Shown here: positions 23,243 through 32,200 of the stretch, piece by piece
Layout of the letters: each line of letters starts with the position of its first letter
Numbering within the stretch: position 1 is the first letter of the stretch
Source of the DNA: Ptiloglossa arizonensis
Lineage: Eukaryota; Arthropoda; Insecta; Hymenoptera; Colletidae
Length of the DNA: 64,000 nt
Direction: 5' to 3'
Assembly: GCF_051014685.1 (NCBI RefSeq)
Contig: NW_027479453.1
Coordinates: forward strand, 56,552 to 120,551
Made by a program: the position numbers and the translations under genes
The notes under the pieces: model-generated
What the model saw: the letters and a program-made list of their open reading frames with translations, nothing else
What the model was told of the DNA's origin: nothing
Database searches by the model: none

Positions 23243-24999
23243 GAAGGCGAACGGTTTCGGTGAATGTTTGTTCATTTCCGCGATTGTTACTAACATTTAT
23301 GCATGTTTCCAATATTGATCGAACAATGTGCATCTTATTTATGTATTGCAATTAATTAAGAAACTTATAGAAATTGATTTTGATCGAGACTCGATGTTAA
23401 AACGTGTTTCGTAAAGTTTTAAAGCATGGAAAGTAACAATTGTTCATTAAATGCATTAAGTTAACATTTGTTTAATTCTTATAATTTACATAATACGCGT
23501 AGAAGTGGTATTTTTTACATAAAAGTGCCGAAATTCAATTAATCGCTTTTTTAGATAGAAAAATCATCGCGATGAAGACTTGTGAATCGATAATCGATAC
23601 CTGTAGCCTTGAAAATGTCAGTTGGATCTCAGCGAAAAATTCCTTCGCGAACAAAGAATATTTCAACGAAATGATATTTTAAGCCATTATTTATACTAGG
23701 AAATAGTTAATAATTGTTCAAACTACGGTCCTACGACGGTTATTAATAATTATGATAAATAAACATCAAGATATTGCAAAATCTGCGAAGGCGAACGGTT
23801 TCTGTGAATGTTTCTTCCTATATGCGATTGTTATTAACTTTTTCGCGTGCTCCCAATATTAATCGAACAATGTACATCTTATCTATGCATTACAAATGAT
23901 TAAGTAACTTATAGAAATTGATTTTGATCGAGATTCGAAGTGAAAACGTGTTTCGTAAAGATTTAATGCATAGAAAGTAGTAATTGTCTATTTGGTACAT
24001 TAATTTAACATTTATTTAATTCTTATAATTTACACAATACGTGCAGAAGTTGCATTTTTTACTTAAAAGTGTCACAATTCAATTAATCGCTTTTCTAAAT
24101 AGAAAAATTATCGTGATGAACACTTGTGAATCGATCATCGATACCTGTAACACTCAGAATATCAGTTGGATCTCAACGAAAAATTCCTTCGTGAACAAAG
24201 AATATTTTAACGAAATGATATTTTAAGCCATTATTTATACTAGGAAATTGTTAATAATGGTTTAATCTACAATCCTACGATGATTGTTAATAAATATGAT
24301 AAATGAACGTCAGGATATTGCGAAATCTGCGAAGGCGAACGGTTTCGGTGAATGTTTGTTCATTTCCGCGATTGTTACTAACATTTATACATGTTCCGAA
24401 CATTTATCTCACAATATGCATCTTATTTATGCATTAGATATGATTGATTCGCCTACAGCAATTAATTTTGACCGAGATTCGAGGTATAAACGTGTTCCTT
24501 AATGTTTCAAAGCATGGAAAGTAACAATTGTTTATTAGATACATTAATTTAACATTTGCTTCGTTCTTATAATTTTCGGATTATGCGTGGAAGCTGTATT
24601 CTTGATGTAAAAGCGTCGAAATTCAATTAATCGCTTTTCTAGATAGAAAAACCATCGTGATAGACGTTTGTGAATCGATAAACATTTCCAGCCTTGACAA
24701 TGTCGGTTTGATCTCAATAAGAACAATTCCATCGCGAACAAAGAATATTTCAACGAAATGATATTTTAAGCCATTATTTATACTAGGACATTGTTAATAA
24801 TTGTTTAATCTACGGTCCTACGACGGTTGTTAATAATTATGATAAACAAACATCAAGATATTGCGAAATCTGGGAAGGCGAATTGCTTTAGCGAATGTTT
24901 ATGTCTCTAGGCGATTGTTAGAAACATTTTTCCACGTTACGAACTTTTATGTTACAGTATGTGAATTAAATTTTATCGGAAAATTTAACGAAGAGTTTG
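23243..24999 (+). repeat. 544-bp tandem repeat, left arm (three copies plus a part)
   Basis: The marker GAAGGCGAA starts at 23,243, 23,787, 24,331 and 24,874 (spacing 544, 544, 543). Each unit includes GATTGTTA, AATTGATTTTGATCGAGA, TTTAAAGCATGGAAAGTA or a close form, TCAATTAATCGCTTTT and AATATTTCAACGAAATGATA or a close form. Units are very AT-rich. Frames of 60-70 codons occur but do not survive from unit to unit. The fourth copy stops after about 100 bp at the central spacer. Confidence 0.9.
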
Positions 25000-25239
25000 G
25001 TATACATATATTTCTCCATTTTTTATGAAAATTAACATTTGTAAACTAATTAATGGTTTGCACTGTAAAAGTTGGGAATATGAATGTTACAAAATGCATT
25101 TTCTTTTGCATTGTAAATGAATAATTTGCTTATAAAGATTAATTTAGGTTGCAAATCGAGAAATATATGAATATCAATATTTTGCTTTCATTTTCGAAAT
25201 CAATAAATTTCTGAAAACTAACTAATGATTTATGATACC
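25000..25239. other. Central unpaired spacer of the palindrome
   Basis: AT-rich sequence without an inverted partner. No transposase or other coding frame of convincing length. A 70-codon minus-strand frame (25,139-25,351) runs half into the 544-bp repeat and is not supported. Confidence 0.6.
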
Positions 25240-25882
25240 TAAATAAGATGCATATTGTTCGATCAATATTGGGAACATGCATAAATGTTAATAACAATCG
25301 CGGAAATGAACAAACATTAACCGAAACCGTCCGCCTTCGAAGATTTCGCAATATCTCGATGCTTATTTATCATATTTATTATCAACCGTCGTAGGACTGT
25401 AGATTAAACAATTATTAACAATGTTCTAGTATAAATAATGGCTTAAAATATCATTTCGTTGAAATATTCTTTGTTCGCGAAGGAATTTTTCGCTGAGATC
25501 CAACTGACATTTTCAAGGCTACAGGTATCGATTATCGATTCACAAGTCTTCATCGCGATGATTTTTCTATCTAAAAAAGCGATTAATTGAATTTCGGCAC
25601 TTTTATGTAATAAACACAACTTCTACGCGTATTGTGTAAATTATAAGAATTAAACAAATGTTAACTTAATGCATTTAATGAACAATTGTTACTTTCCATG
25701 CTTAAAAACTTTACGAAACACGTTTTAACATCGAGTCTCGATCAAAATCAATTTCTATAAGTTTCTTAATTAATTGCACTACATAAATAAGATGCACATT
25801 GTTCGATCAATATTGGGAACATGTATAAATGTTAGTAACAATCGCGAAAATGAACAAACATTCACCGAAACCGTTCGCCTTC
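25240..25882 (-). repeat. 544-bp tandem repeat, right arm (inverted, one copy plus a part)
   Basis: The reverse-complement marker CCTTC ends at 25,338 and 25,882, exactly 544 bp apart. The full unit between them is closest to the first left unit (23,243-23,786), sharing TCGATTATCGATTCAC and CATCGCGATGATTTTTC. Left of 25,338 about 100 bp of a second copy remain before the central spacer. Confidence 0.88.
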
Positions 25883-25943
25883 GAAAATTTCGATTAGATC
25901 GAACAAAGACAATGGAAGAACCGGTAAGTGACCTTACAGAGGG

Positions 25944-25979
25944 TATATAAGGAGCCCCCGGTTGTTTAAAATTTCATTC
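25944..25979 (+). promoter_or_regulatory. Outward TATA/initiator promoter, right arm
   Basis: TATATAA at 25,944-25,950 and TCATTC at 25,974-25,979, with the presumed start A at 25,976, again 32 bases from the first T. TCATTC fits the insect initiator consensus TCAKTY. Transcription would run rightward through the microsatellite and the outer hairpin unit toward the 20-bp satellite. An ATG at 26,001 opens a 76-codon hydrophobic frame (to 26,231), but the left arm has ACG at the matching place, so the frame is not conserved. Confidence 0.5.
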
Positions 25980-26323
25980 TTCCTGGAGCCTCGGAGGTGG
26001 ATGGATCTCTTCGTTTTAGGTTTATGGAAGGGGGACCCCCACCTTGGTAACCGGTACTGGCCGCCGGTAGGCGGTGGTCAGTACTGGCGACCATTCTCTC
26101 AATCCTTTCTTTGGTTTTTAATTGTTTCTTTCTGTAATTTATTTTATTTGTTCTCTGATTTTACTTTGTACTTGTTTTTCCATGTTTATTTTTTTGTCAT
26201 TCTTGCCTTTATTTCCTTTGTTACTGAATGACTGTATTTAATCACTAACCAGCTTCATTTCTATTTTCTATCATTTTTTTATCATGCCTTGACTTTAGGT
26301 TTCTCTTAGGTAAGCACACCGGA

Positions 26324-26514
26324 GAACGAAGAACGAAGAACGAAGAACGAAGAACGAAGAACGAAGAACGAAGAACGAAGAACGAAGAACGAAGAACGAA
26401 GAACGAAGAACGAAGAACGAAGAACGAAGAACGAAGAACGAAGAACGAAGAACGAAGAACGAAGAACGAAGAACGAAGAACGAAGAACAAAGAACAAAGA
26501 ACGAAGAACGAAGA
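26324..26514. repeat. Expanded heptamer microsatellite (GAACGAA)n, about 27 copies
   Basis: A 191-bp run of the heptamer, perfect except for two GAACAAA-type variants near its right end. Its mirror position in the left arm has about three copies. Minus-strand frames over it read a repeated FFVLRSS and are not genes. Confidence 0.95.
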
Positions 26515-26658
26515 GGACACTATCGTCGCAACCGCCGTGGGATCTTTAGTTAAGCTTGGAATAAGTTAACTTTAAGGCCACCGTGTACAAATATCTGTTA
26601 TTTGTCGAGCAATTATCCAATCTTTAGCTTATTTTTGCTCGCTTTCTCGTTCTTCAGC

Positions 26659-26695
26659 CCGGTCATCACTGCTTGTTGCATAAGCAAGTGACCGG
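26659..26695 (-). other. 37-nt CCGG hairpin D, right unit
   Basis: On the minus strand: CCGG, TCAC, bulged T, TGCTT, loop ATGCAAC, AAGCA, GTGA, TGA, CCGG. The second helix is TCAC/GTGA, against CCAC/GTGG in left unit 1, so the outer pair switched between T-A and C-G with both bases changed. Confidence 0.55.
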
Positions 26696-26843
26696 CCGTG
26701 TAGGTGGTCCGAACGGTCGATCGCCGTCTCTTCTGGTGCGTCCGCTTCCAGAGAGAACATGCTGCGACCACAGAGGCAGGTGTTCGCATCGGTCCCTGTA
26801 GAAGCCCTGTGCCATAAGACCCTCTCTTCGTCATCCTCCGTGA

Positions 26844-26873
26844 GTCAGGTCCACGCTTTGCGTGGTTCCTGAC
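26844..26873. other. Perfect two-part hairpin C, right arm
   Basis: Inverse of the left hairpin C: GTCAGG, T, CCACGC, loop TTT, GCGTGG, TT, CCTGAC, again with twelve perfect pairs. Confidence 0.65.
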
Positions 26874-27056
26874 GCGGAGTTGGGAGAAACGGGGCACTCT
26901 ATATGAGTGGACGGCGTCGTGCATTTCCTCTTTAATCGGGCCCACTGAGGGGAAACGGGACCGACCTAGTAGGACCAACTGCACGGTTCGTGTCGCGTCT
27001 TTTCCAATTTTGCCTAATTTTTCCATAATGTAATTGCTTGGCAGAACTAAACGAGG

Positions 27057-27086
27057 AGATCGAAGGAACATTGATTCCTTCTATCT
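27057..27086. other. 30-nt hairpin B, right arm inner copy
   Basis: AGATCGAAGGAA, loop CATTGA, TTCCTTCTATCT. Eleven of twelve positions pair. One stem pair is A-T where the neighbour at 27,126 and the copy at 21,742 have T-A, so both sides of the pair changed. Confidence 0.55.
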
Positions 27087-27125
27087 CTTTGGTTTAGTAT
27101 CTTCGTATGTATCGGGTGTCGAGGG

Positions 27126-27155
27126 AGATCGATGGAACTTTGATTCCATCTATCT
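27126..27155. other. 30-nt hairpin B, right arm outer copy
   Basis: AGATCGATGGAA, loop CTTTGA, TTCCATCTATCT. This is the exact inverse of the left copy at 21,742 and lies at the matching place beside hairpin A. Confidence 0.55.
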
Positions 27156-27159
27156 CTCT

Positions 27160-27201
27160 CCGGGTCTCCGCTCGCAGCAACCTCCACGTGGTGAGACCTG
27201 G
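27160..27201. other. Terminal hairpin A, right arm
   Basis: Inverted counterpart of the left hairpin A: CCGGGTCTC at 27,160-27,168 and GAGACCTGG at 27,193-27,201, again 42 nt with a CCACGTGG loop segment. Confidence 0.5.
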
Positions 27202-27282
27202 TAATCGGTATTACTCGCGACGAACAGTAATTATTCGTCGTGGGTAGTACTGAGCTAATCGGCTGCGAGTTTAGAATAGTAA

Positions 27283-27735
27283 TTTTTACGGTACAGTAGA
27301 GTACTTTACGGTACAGTACTTTCAACAAGTTCAATTGATGTATTGAAGTAAAATCAATTTCACTGACAGCAGAAACTTTATTTTTGTCCATTATTTGTTT
27401 CTATTTCTTTAACCCGATCCTATCAAACTGCTAAAACTACTTAAAACTATATGTCCTCAACTATCATGTTCTCCTGATACAAAGAAAATCGGGATCCATG
27501 ATTCAGAAATTCGTTCGAAAGTACAACAAAATTTCGATTCGCAGAAATTCTTGGAATTTGACGTCAATTCTAAGAATCCGCGAAATCGTGCCACTTCCTC
27601 GCATATCGTACACTGACACCAAGAGTCCCAAAATCAAACATTTTCTAAAATTTATGCCTGAATTTCTACCTTTGGTATCAGGAAAATACCACAAATTTCG
27701 ATTCTTCAAGTATTAATCAAATGTTAAATTGATAT
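27283..27735. other. Unique spacer right of the element
   Basis: Starts with a 20-bp-spaced direct repeat of TTACGGTACAGTA (27,286 and 27,306). The rest is AT-rich single-copy-looking DNA. Overlapping 72- and 68-codon frames lie on opposite strands at 27,498-27,716. They mirror each other and match nothing I recognise, so I do not call a gene. Confidence 0.6.
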
Positions 27736-27739
27736 ATCT

Positions 27740-27815
27740 CATAGACAATTATTACTTTCCATGTTTTAAAACTTTAAGAAACATCTCTTTACTTTGAAGT
27801 ACGATCAAAATTATT
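27740..27815 (-). repeat. Decayed fragment of the 544-bp repeat
   Basis: ACAATTATTACTTTCCATG, then TTAAAACTTTAAGAAACA, then ACGATCAAAATTATTAT follow the same order as ACAATTGTTACTTTCCATG, AAAAACTTTACGAAACACG and TCGATCAAAATCAATTT at about 25,680-25,755. The fragment lies immediately before the start of the 8-bp array. It is much more diverged than the copies inside the element, so it is an older insertion or duplication. Confidence 0.65.
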
Positions 27816-27828
27816 ATAATCATTTCAT

Positions 27829-29206
27829 CTAAACGGAGAAACGGAGAAACGGAGAAACGGAGAAAAGGAGAAACGGAGAAACGAAGAAACGGAGAAATGG
27901 AGAAACGGAGAAACGGAGAAACGGAGAAACGGAGAAATGGAGAAACGGAGAAACGGAGAAACGGAGAAACGGAGAAACGGAGAAACGGAAAAACGGAGAA
28001 ACGGAGAAACGGAGAAACGGAGAAACGGAGAAACAGAGAAACGGAGAAACGGAGAAACGGAGAAACGGAGAAACGGAGAAACGGAGAAACGGAGAAACGG
28101 AGAAACGGAGAAACGGAGAAACGGAGAAACGAAGAAACGAAGAAACGAAGGAAGAAACGGAGAAACGAAGAAAGAAACGGAGAAACGAAGAAAGAAACGG
28201 AGAAGCGAAGAAAGACACGAAGAAACGAAGAAAGAAACCGAGAAACGAAGAACGGAATGAAGAATAGAAGAAAGAAATGGAGAAACGAAGAAAGAAACGG
28301 AAAATGGAAGAAAGAAACGGAGAAACGAACAAAGAAACGGAGGAACGAACAAAGAAACGGTGAAACGGAGAAACGGAGAAACGGAGAAACGAAGAAACGA
28401 AGGAAGAAACGGAGAAACGAAGAAAGAAACGGAGAAACGAAGAAAGAATCGGAGAAGCGAAGAAAGACACGAAGAAACGAAGAAAGAAACCGAGAAACGA
28501 AGAACGGAATGAAGAATAGAAGAAAGAAATGGAGAAACGAAGAAAGAAACGGAAAATCGAAGAAAGAAACGGCGAAACGAAGAAAGAAACGGAGAAACGA
28601 AGAAAGAAACGGAGAAACGAACAAAGAAACGGAGAAACGAAGAAAGAAACGGAGAAACGGAGAAATAAATGGAGAAACGAAGAAATAAACGGAGAAACGA
28701 AGAAAGGAGCGGAGAAACCAACAAAGAAACGGAGAAACGGAGAAATAAATGGAGAAACGGAGAAACAAACAGAGAAACGAACAAAGAAACGGACAAACGA
28801 AGAAAGAAACGGAGAAACGAAGAAAGAATCGAAGAAACGAAGAAAGAAACGGAGAAACGAACAAAGAAACGGAGAAACGAACAAAGAAACGAAAACACGG
28901 AGAAATAAATGGAGAAACGAACAAAGAAACGGAGAAACGGAGAAATAAATGGAGAAACCGTGAAACGGAGAAACCGAGAAACGGAGAAACGGAGAAACCG
29001 AGAAACGGAGAAACGGAGAAACGGAGAAACGGAGAAACCGTGAAACCGAGAAACCGAGAAACGGAGAAACGGAGAAACCGAGAAACGGAGAAACGGAGAA
29101 ACGGAGAAACCGAGAAACGGAGAAACCGAGAAACGGAGAAACGGAGAAACCATGAAACGGAGAAACCGAGAAACGGAGAAACGGAGAAACCGAGAAACGG
29201 AGAAAC
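27829..29206 (+). repeat. Purine-rich 8-bp (CGGAGAAA) and 20-bp array, forward orientation
   Basis: From 27,829 to about 28,130 the array is nearly pure CGGAGAAA. From 28,140 to 28,955 it is mostly the 20-bp form CGGAGAAACGAAGAAAGAAA with variants, and from 28,960 to 29,206 again 8-bp units, many with CCGAGAAA. The 20-bp unit equals CGGAGAAA plus CGAAGAAA plus GAAA, so it can be derived from the octamer. The plus strand is almost all purine. Open frames across it read repeated EKRRN and are compositional. Confidence 0.95.
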
Positions 29207-29220
29207 GTTTCTCCGTTTCT
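29193..29220. repeat. Inversion centre palindrome of the array
   Basis: A perfect 28-bp palindrome centred between 29,206 and 29,207: AGAAACGGAGAAAC followed by GTTTCTCCGTTTCT. Left of it the plus strand is purine-rich; right of it pyrimidine-rich for the rest of the window. Confidence 0.9.
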
Positions 29221-32200
29221 TTGTTCGTTTCTCTGTTTCTTTCTTCGTTTCTCCGTTTCTTTCTTCGTTTCTCCGTTTCTTTCTTCGTTACTCTGTTTCT
29301 TTCTTCGTTTCTCCGTTTCTTTCTTCGTTTCTCCGTTTCTTTCTTCGTTTCTCCGTTTGTTTCTTCGTTTCGCCATTTATTTCCCCGTTTCTCCGTTTCT
29401 TTGTTCGGTTTTCCGTTTCTTTCTTCGTTTCTCCGTTTCTTTGTTCGTTTCTCCGTTTGTTTCTCCGTTTCTCAGTTTATTCCTTCGTTTCTCCATTTAT
29501 TTCTCCGATTCTCCGTTTCTTTCTTCGTTTCTCAGTTTCTTTCTTCGTTTCTCCGTTTCTTTCTCCGTTTCTCCGTTTCTTTCTTCGTTACTCTGTTTCT
29601 TTCTTCGTTTCTCCGTTTCTTTCTTCGTTTCTCCGTTTCTTTCTTTGTTTCTCCGTTTCTTTCGTCTTTTGTCCGTTTCTTTCTTCGTTTCTCTGTTTCT
29701 TTCTTCGTTCTCCATTTATTTCTCCGTTTCTTTCTTCGTTTCTCCGTTTCATTCTTCGTTTCTCCGTTTCATTCTTAGTTTCTCCGTTTCTTTCTTCGTT
29801 TCTCCGTTTCTTTCTTCGTTTCTCCGTTTCTTTGTTCGTTTCTCCGCTTCTTTCTTCGTTTCTCCGTTTCTTTCTTCGTTTCTCCGTTTCTTTCTTCGTT
29901 TCTCCGTTTCTTTCTTCGTTACTCCGTCCCTTTCTTCGTTTCTCCGTTTCTTTGTTCGTTTCTCCGTTTCGTTGTTCGTTTCTCCGTTTCTTTGTTCGTT
30001 TCTCCGTTTCTTTGTTCGTTTCTCCGTTTCTTTGTTCGTTTCTCCGTTTCTTTCTTCGTTCCTTCGTTTCTTTGTTCGTTTCTCCGTTTCTTTGTTCGTT
30101 TCTCCGTTTCTTTCTTCGTTTCTCCGTTTCTTTCTTCATTTCTCCGTTTCTTCCTTCGTTTCGCCGTTTCTTTGTTCGTTTCTCCGTTTCTTTCTTCGTT
30201 TCTCCGTTTCTTTCTTCATTTCTCCGTTTCTTCCTTCGTTTCTCCGTTTCTTTCTTCGTTTCTCCGTTTCTTTCTTCGTTTCTCCGTTTCTTTGTTCGTT
30301 TCTCCGCTTCTTTCTTCGTTTCTCCGTTTCTTTCTTCGTTTCTCCGTTTCTTTCTTCGTTTCTCCGTTTCTTTCTTCGTTTCTCCGTTTCTTTCTTCGTT
30401 TCTCCGTTTCTTTCTTCGTTTCTCCGTTTCTTTGTTCGTTTCTCCGTTTCTTTGTTCGTTTCTCTGTTTCTTTCTTCGTCTCCCCGTTTCTTTCTTCGTT
30501 TCTCCGTTTCTTTCTTCGTTTCTCCGTTTCTTTGTCCGTTTCCCCGTTTCTTTCTTCGTTTCTCCGTTTCTTTGTTCGTTTCTCCGTTTCTTTCTCCGTT
30601 TCTCGGTCTATTTCTTCGTTTCTCCATTTATTTCCCCGATTCTCCGTTTCTTTCTTCGTTTCTCAGTTTCTTTCTTCGTTTCTCCGTTTCTCCGTTTTTT
30701 TCTTCGTTTCTCCGTTTCTCTCTTCGTTTCTCCGTTTCCTTCTTCGTTTCTCCGTTTATTTATTCGTCTCTCCATTTCTTTCTTCGTTTCTCCATTTATT
30801 TCTCCGTTTCTCCGTTTCTTTGTTCGTTACTCTGTTTCTTTCTTCGTTTCTCCGTTTCTTTCTTCGTTTCTCCGTTTCTTTCTTCGATTCTCCGTTTCTT
30901 TCTTCGTTTCTCAGTACCTTTGCACGTTTCTCCGTTTCTTTCTCCGTTTCTCGGTCTATTTCTTCGTTTCTTCATTTACTTCTCCGATTCTCCGTTTCTT
31001 TCATCGTTTCTCAGTTTCTTTCTTCGTTTCTCCGTTTCTTTCTTCGTTTCTCCGTTTCTTTCTTCGTTTCTCCGTTTCTTTCTTCGTTTCACCGTTTCTT
31101 TTATCGTTTCTTCGTCTCCATTTCTTTCTTTGTTTCTCCGTTTATATCTTCGTTTCTCCATTTATTTCTCCGTTTCTTTCTTCGTTTCTCCGTTTCATTC
31201 TTCGTTTCTCCGTTTATTTCTTCGTTTCTCCATTTATTTCTCCGCTTCTTTCTTCGTTTCTCCGTTTCATTCTTCGTTTCCCCGTTTCTTTCTTCGTTTC
31301 TCCGTTTCTTTCTTCGTTTCTCCGTTTCTTTCTTTGTTTCTCCGTTTCTTTCTTCATTTCTCCGTTTATTTCTTCGTTTCTCCGTTTCATTCTTCGTTTC
31401 TGCGTTTCATTTTTCGTTTCTCTGTCTCTTTCTTCGTTTCTCCGTATCTTTCTCCGTTTCTCGGTTTATTTATTCGTTTCTCCGTTTCTTTCTTCGTTTC
31501 TCTGTTTCTTTCTTCGTTTCTCCCTTTCTTTCTTCGTTTCTCCGTTTCTTTCTTCGTTTCTCCGTTTATATCTACGTTTCTCCATTTATTTCTCCGTTTC
31601 TTTCTTCGTTTCTCCGTTTCATTCTTCGTTTCTCCGTTTATTTCTTCGTTTCTCCGTTTATTTCTCCGCTTCTTTCTTCGTTTCTCCGTTTCATTCTTCG
31701 TTTCCCCGTTTCTTTCTTCGTTTCTCCGTTTCTTTCTTCGTTTCTCCGTTTCTTTCTTTGTTTCTCCGTTTCTTTCTTCATTTCTCCGTTTATTTCTTCG
31801 TTTCTCCGTTTCATTCTTCGTTTCTGCGTTTCATTTTTCGTTTCTCTGTCTCTTTCTTCGTTTCTCCGTATCTTTCTCCGGTTCTCGGTTTATTTCTTCG
31901 TTTCTCCGTTTCTTTCTCCGTTTCTCTGTTTCTTTCTTCGTTTCTCCGTTTATTTCTCCGTTTCTCCGTTTCTTTCTTCGTTTCTCCGTTTATATCTTCG
32001 TTTCTCCATTTATATCTCCGTTTCTTTCTTCGTTTCTCTGTTTCATTCTTCGTTTCTCCGTTTCTTTGTTCGTTTCTCCGATTCTTTCTTTGTTTCTCCG
32101 TTTCTTTCTTCATTTCTCCGTTTATATCTTCGTTTCTCCGTTTCTTTCTTCGTTTCTTTCTTGGTTTCTCCGTTTCTTTCTTCGTTTCTCCGTTTCCTTG

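Larger units (their letters stand above)
26580..27086 (-). repeat. Outer hairpin-rich unit, right arm (inverted)
   Basis: Reverse complement of the left units, reading on the minus strand from about 27,086 to 26,580. Landmarks: the ATTATGG mark at about 27,030, CCTACTAGGTCGG at about 26,970, hairpin at 26,844-26,873, CCGG hairpin at 26,659-26,695 and the end mark GCAATTATCCAATCTTT at 26,608. Only one copy is present on this side, against two on the left, so the arms are unequal. Confidence 0.8.
21620..27282. mobile_element. Foldback-like element with long composite inverted arms
   Basis: The two halves are inverted copies about a centre near 25.1 kb. The outer edge ATTATTCTAAG at 21,620 pairs with TTAGAATAGTAA at 27,271-27,282. 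In order inward each arm has: a terminal hairpin region, a hairpin-rich unit, a TTCGTTC microsatellite, a promoter block with TATATAAGGAGCCCCCGG, and 544-bp tandem units. The left arm is longer (about 3.3 kb) because it has an extra outer unit and extra 544-bp units; the right is about 2.0 kb. Long inverted repeats made of internal tandem repeats are the hallmark of Foldback/Galileo-type DNA transposons, which is the basis for this call. No transposase frame is present, so it would be non-autonomous. No target-site duplication was found. An alternative is two head-to-head copies of an ordinary repeat produced by inverted duplication. Confidence 0.55.

Noticed and set aside
25912..25950. Twelve-codon mini-frame (ATG to the TAA inside the TATA box), same length in the left arm at 23,175-23,213
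   Set aside because: Conserved in length only because the arms are copies. Several of the 12 codons differ non-synonymously, and it lies upstream of the presumed start site.
21620..27282. LTR retrotransposon or pair of LTRs
   Set aside because: Repeats are inverted, not direct. No TG...CA ends, primer-binding site, polypurine tract or gag/pol frame is seen.
27498..27716. 72-codon plus-strand and 68-codon minus-strand frames in the unique spacer
   Set aside because: Mutually overlapping, short, without recognisable domain, promoter or repeat support.
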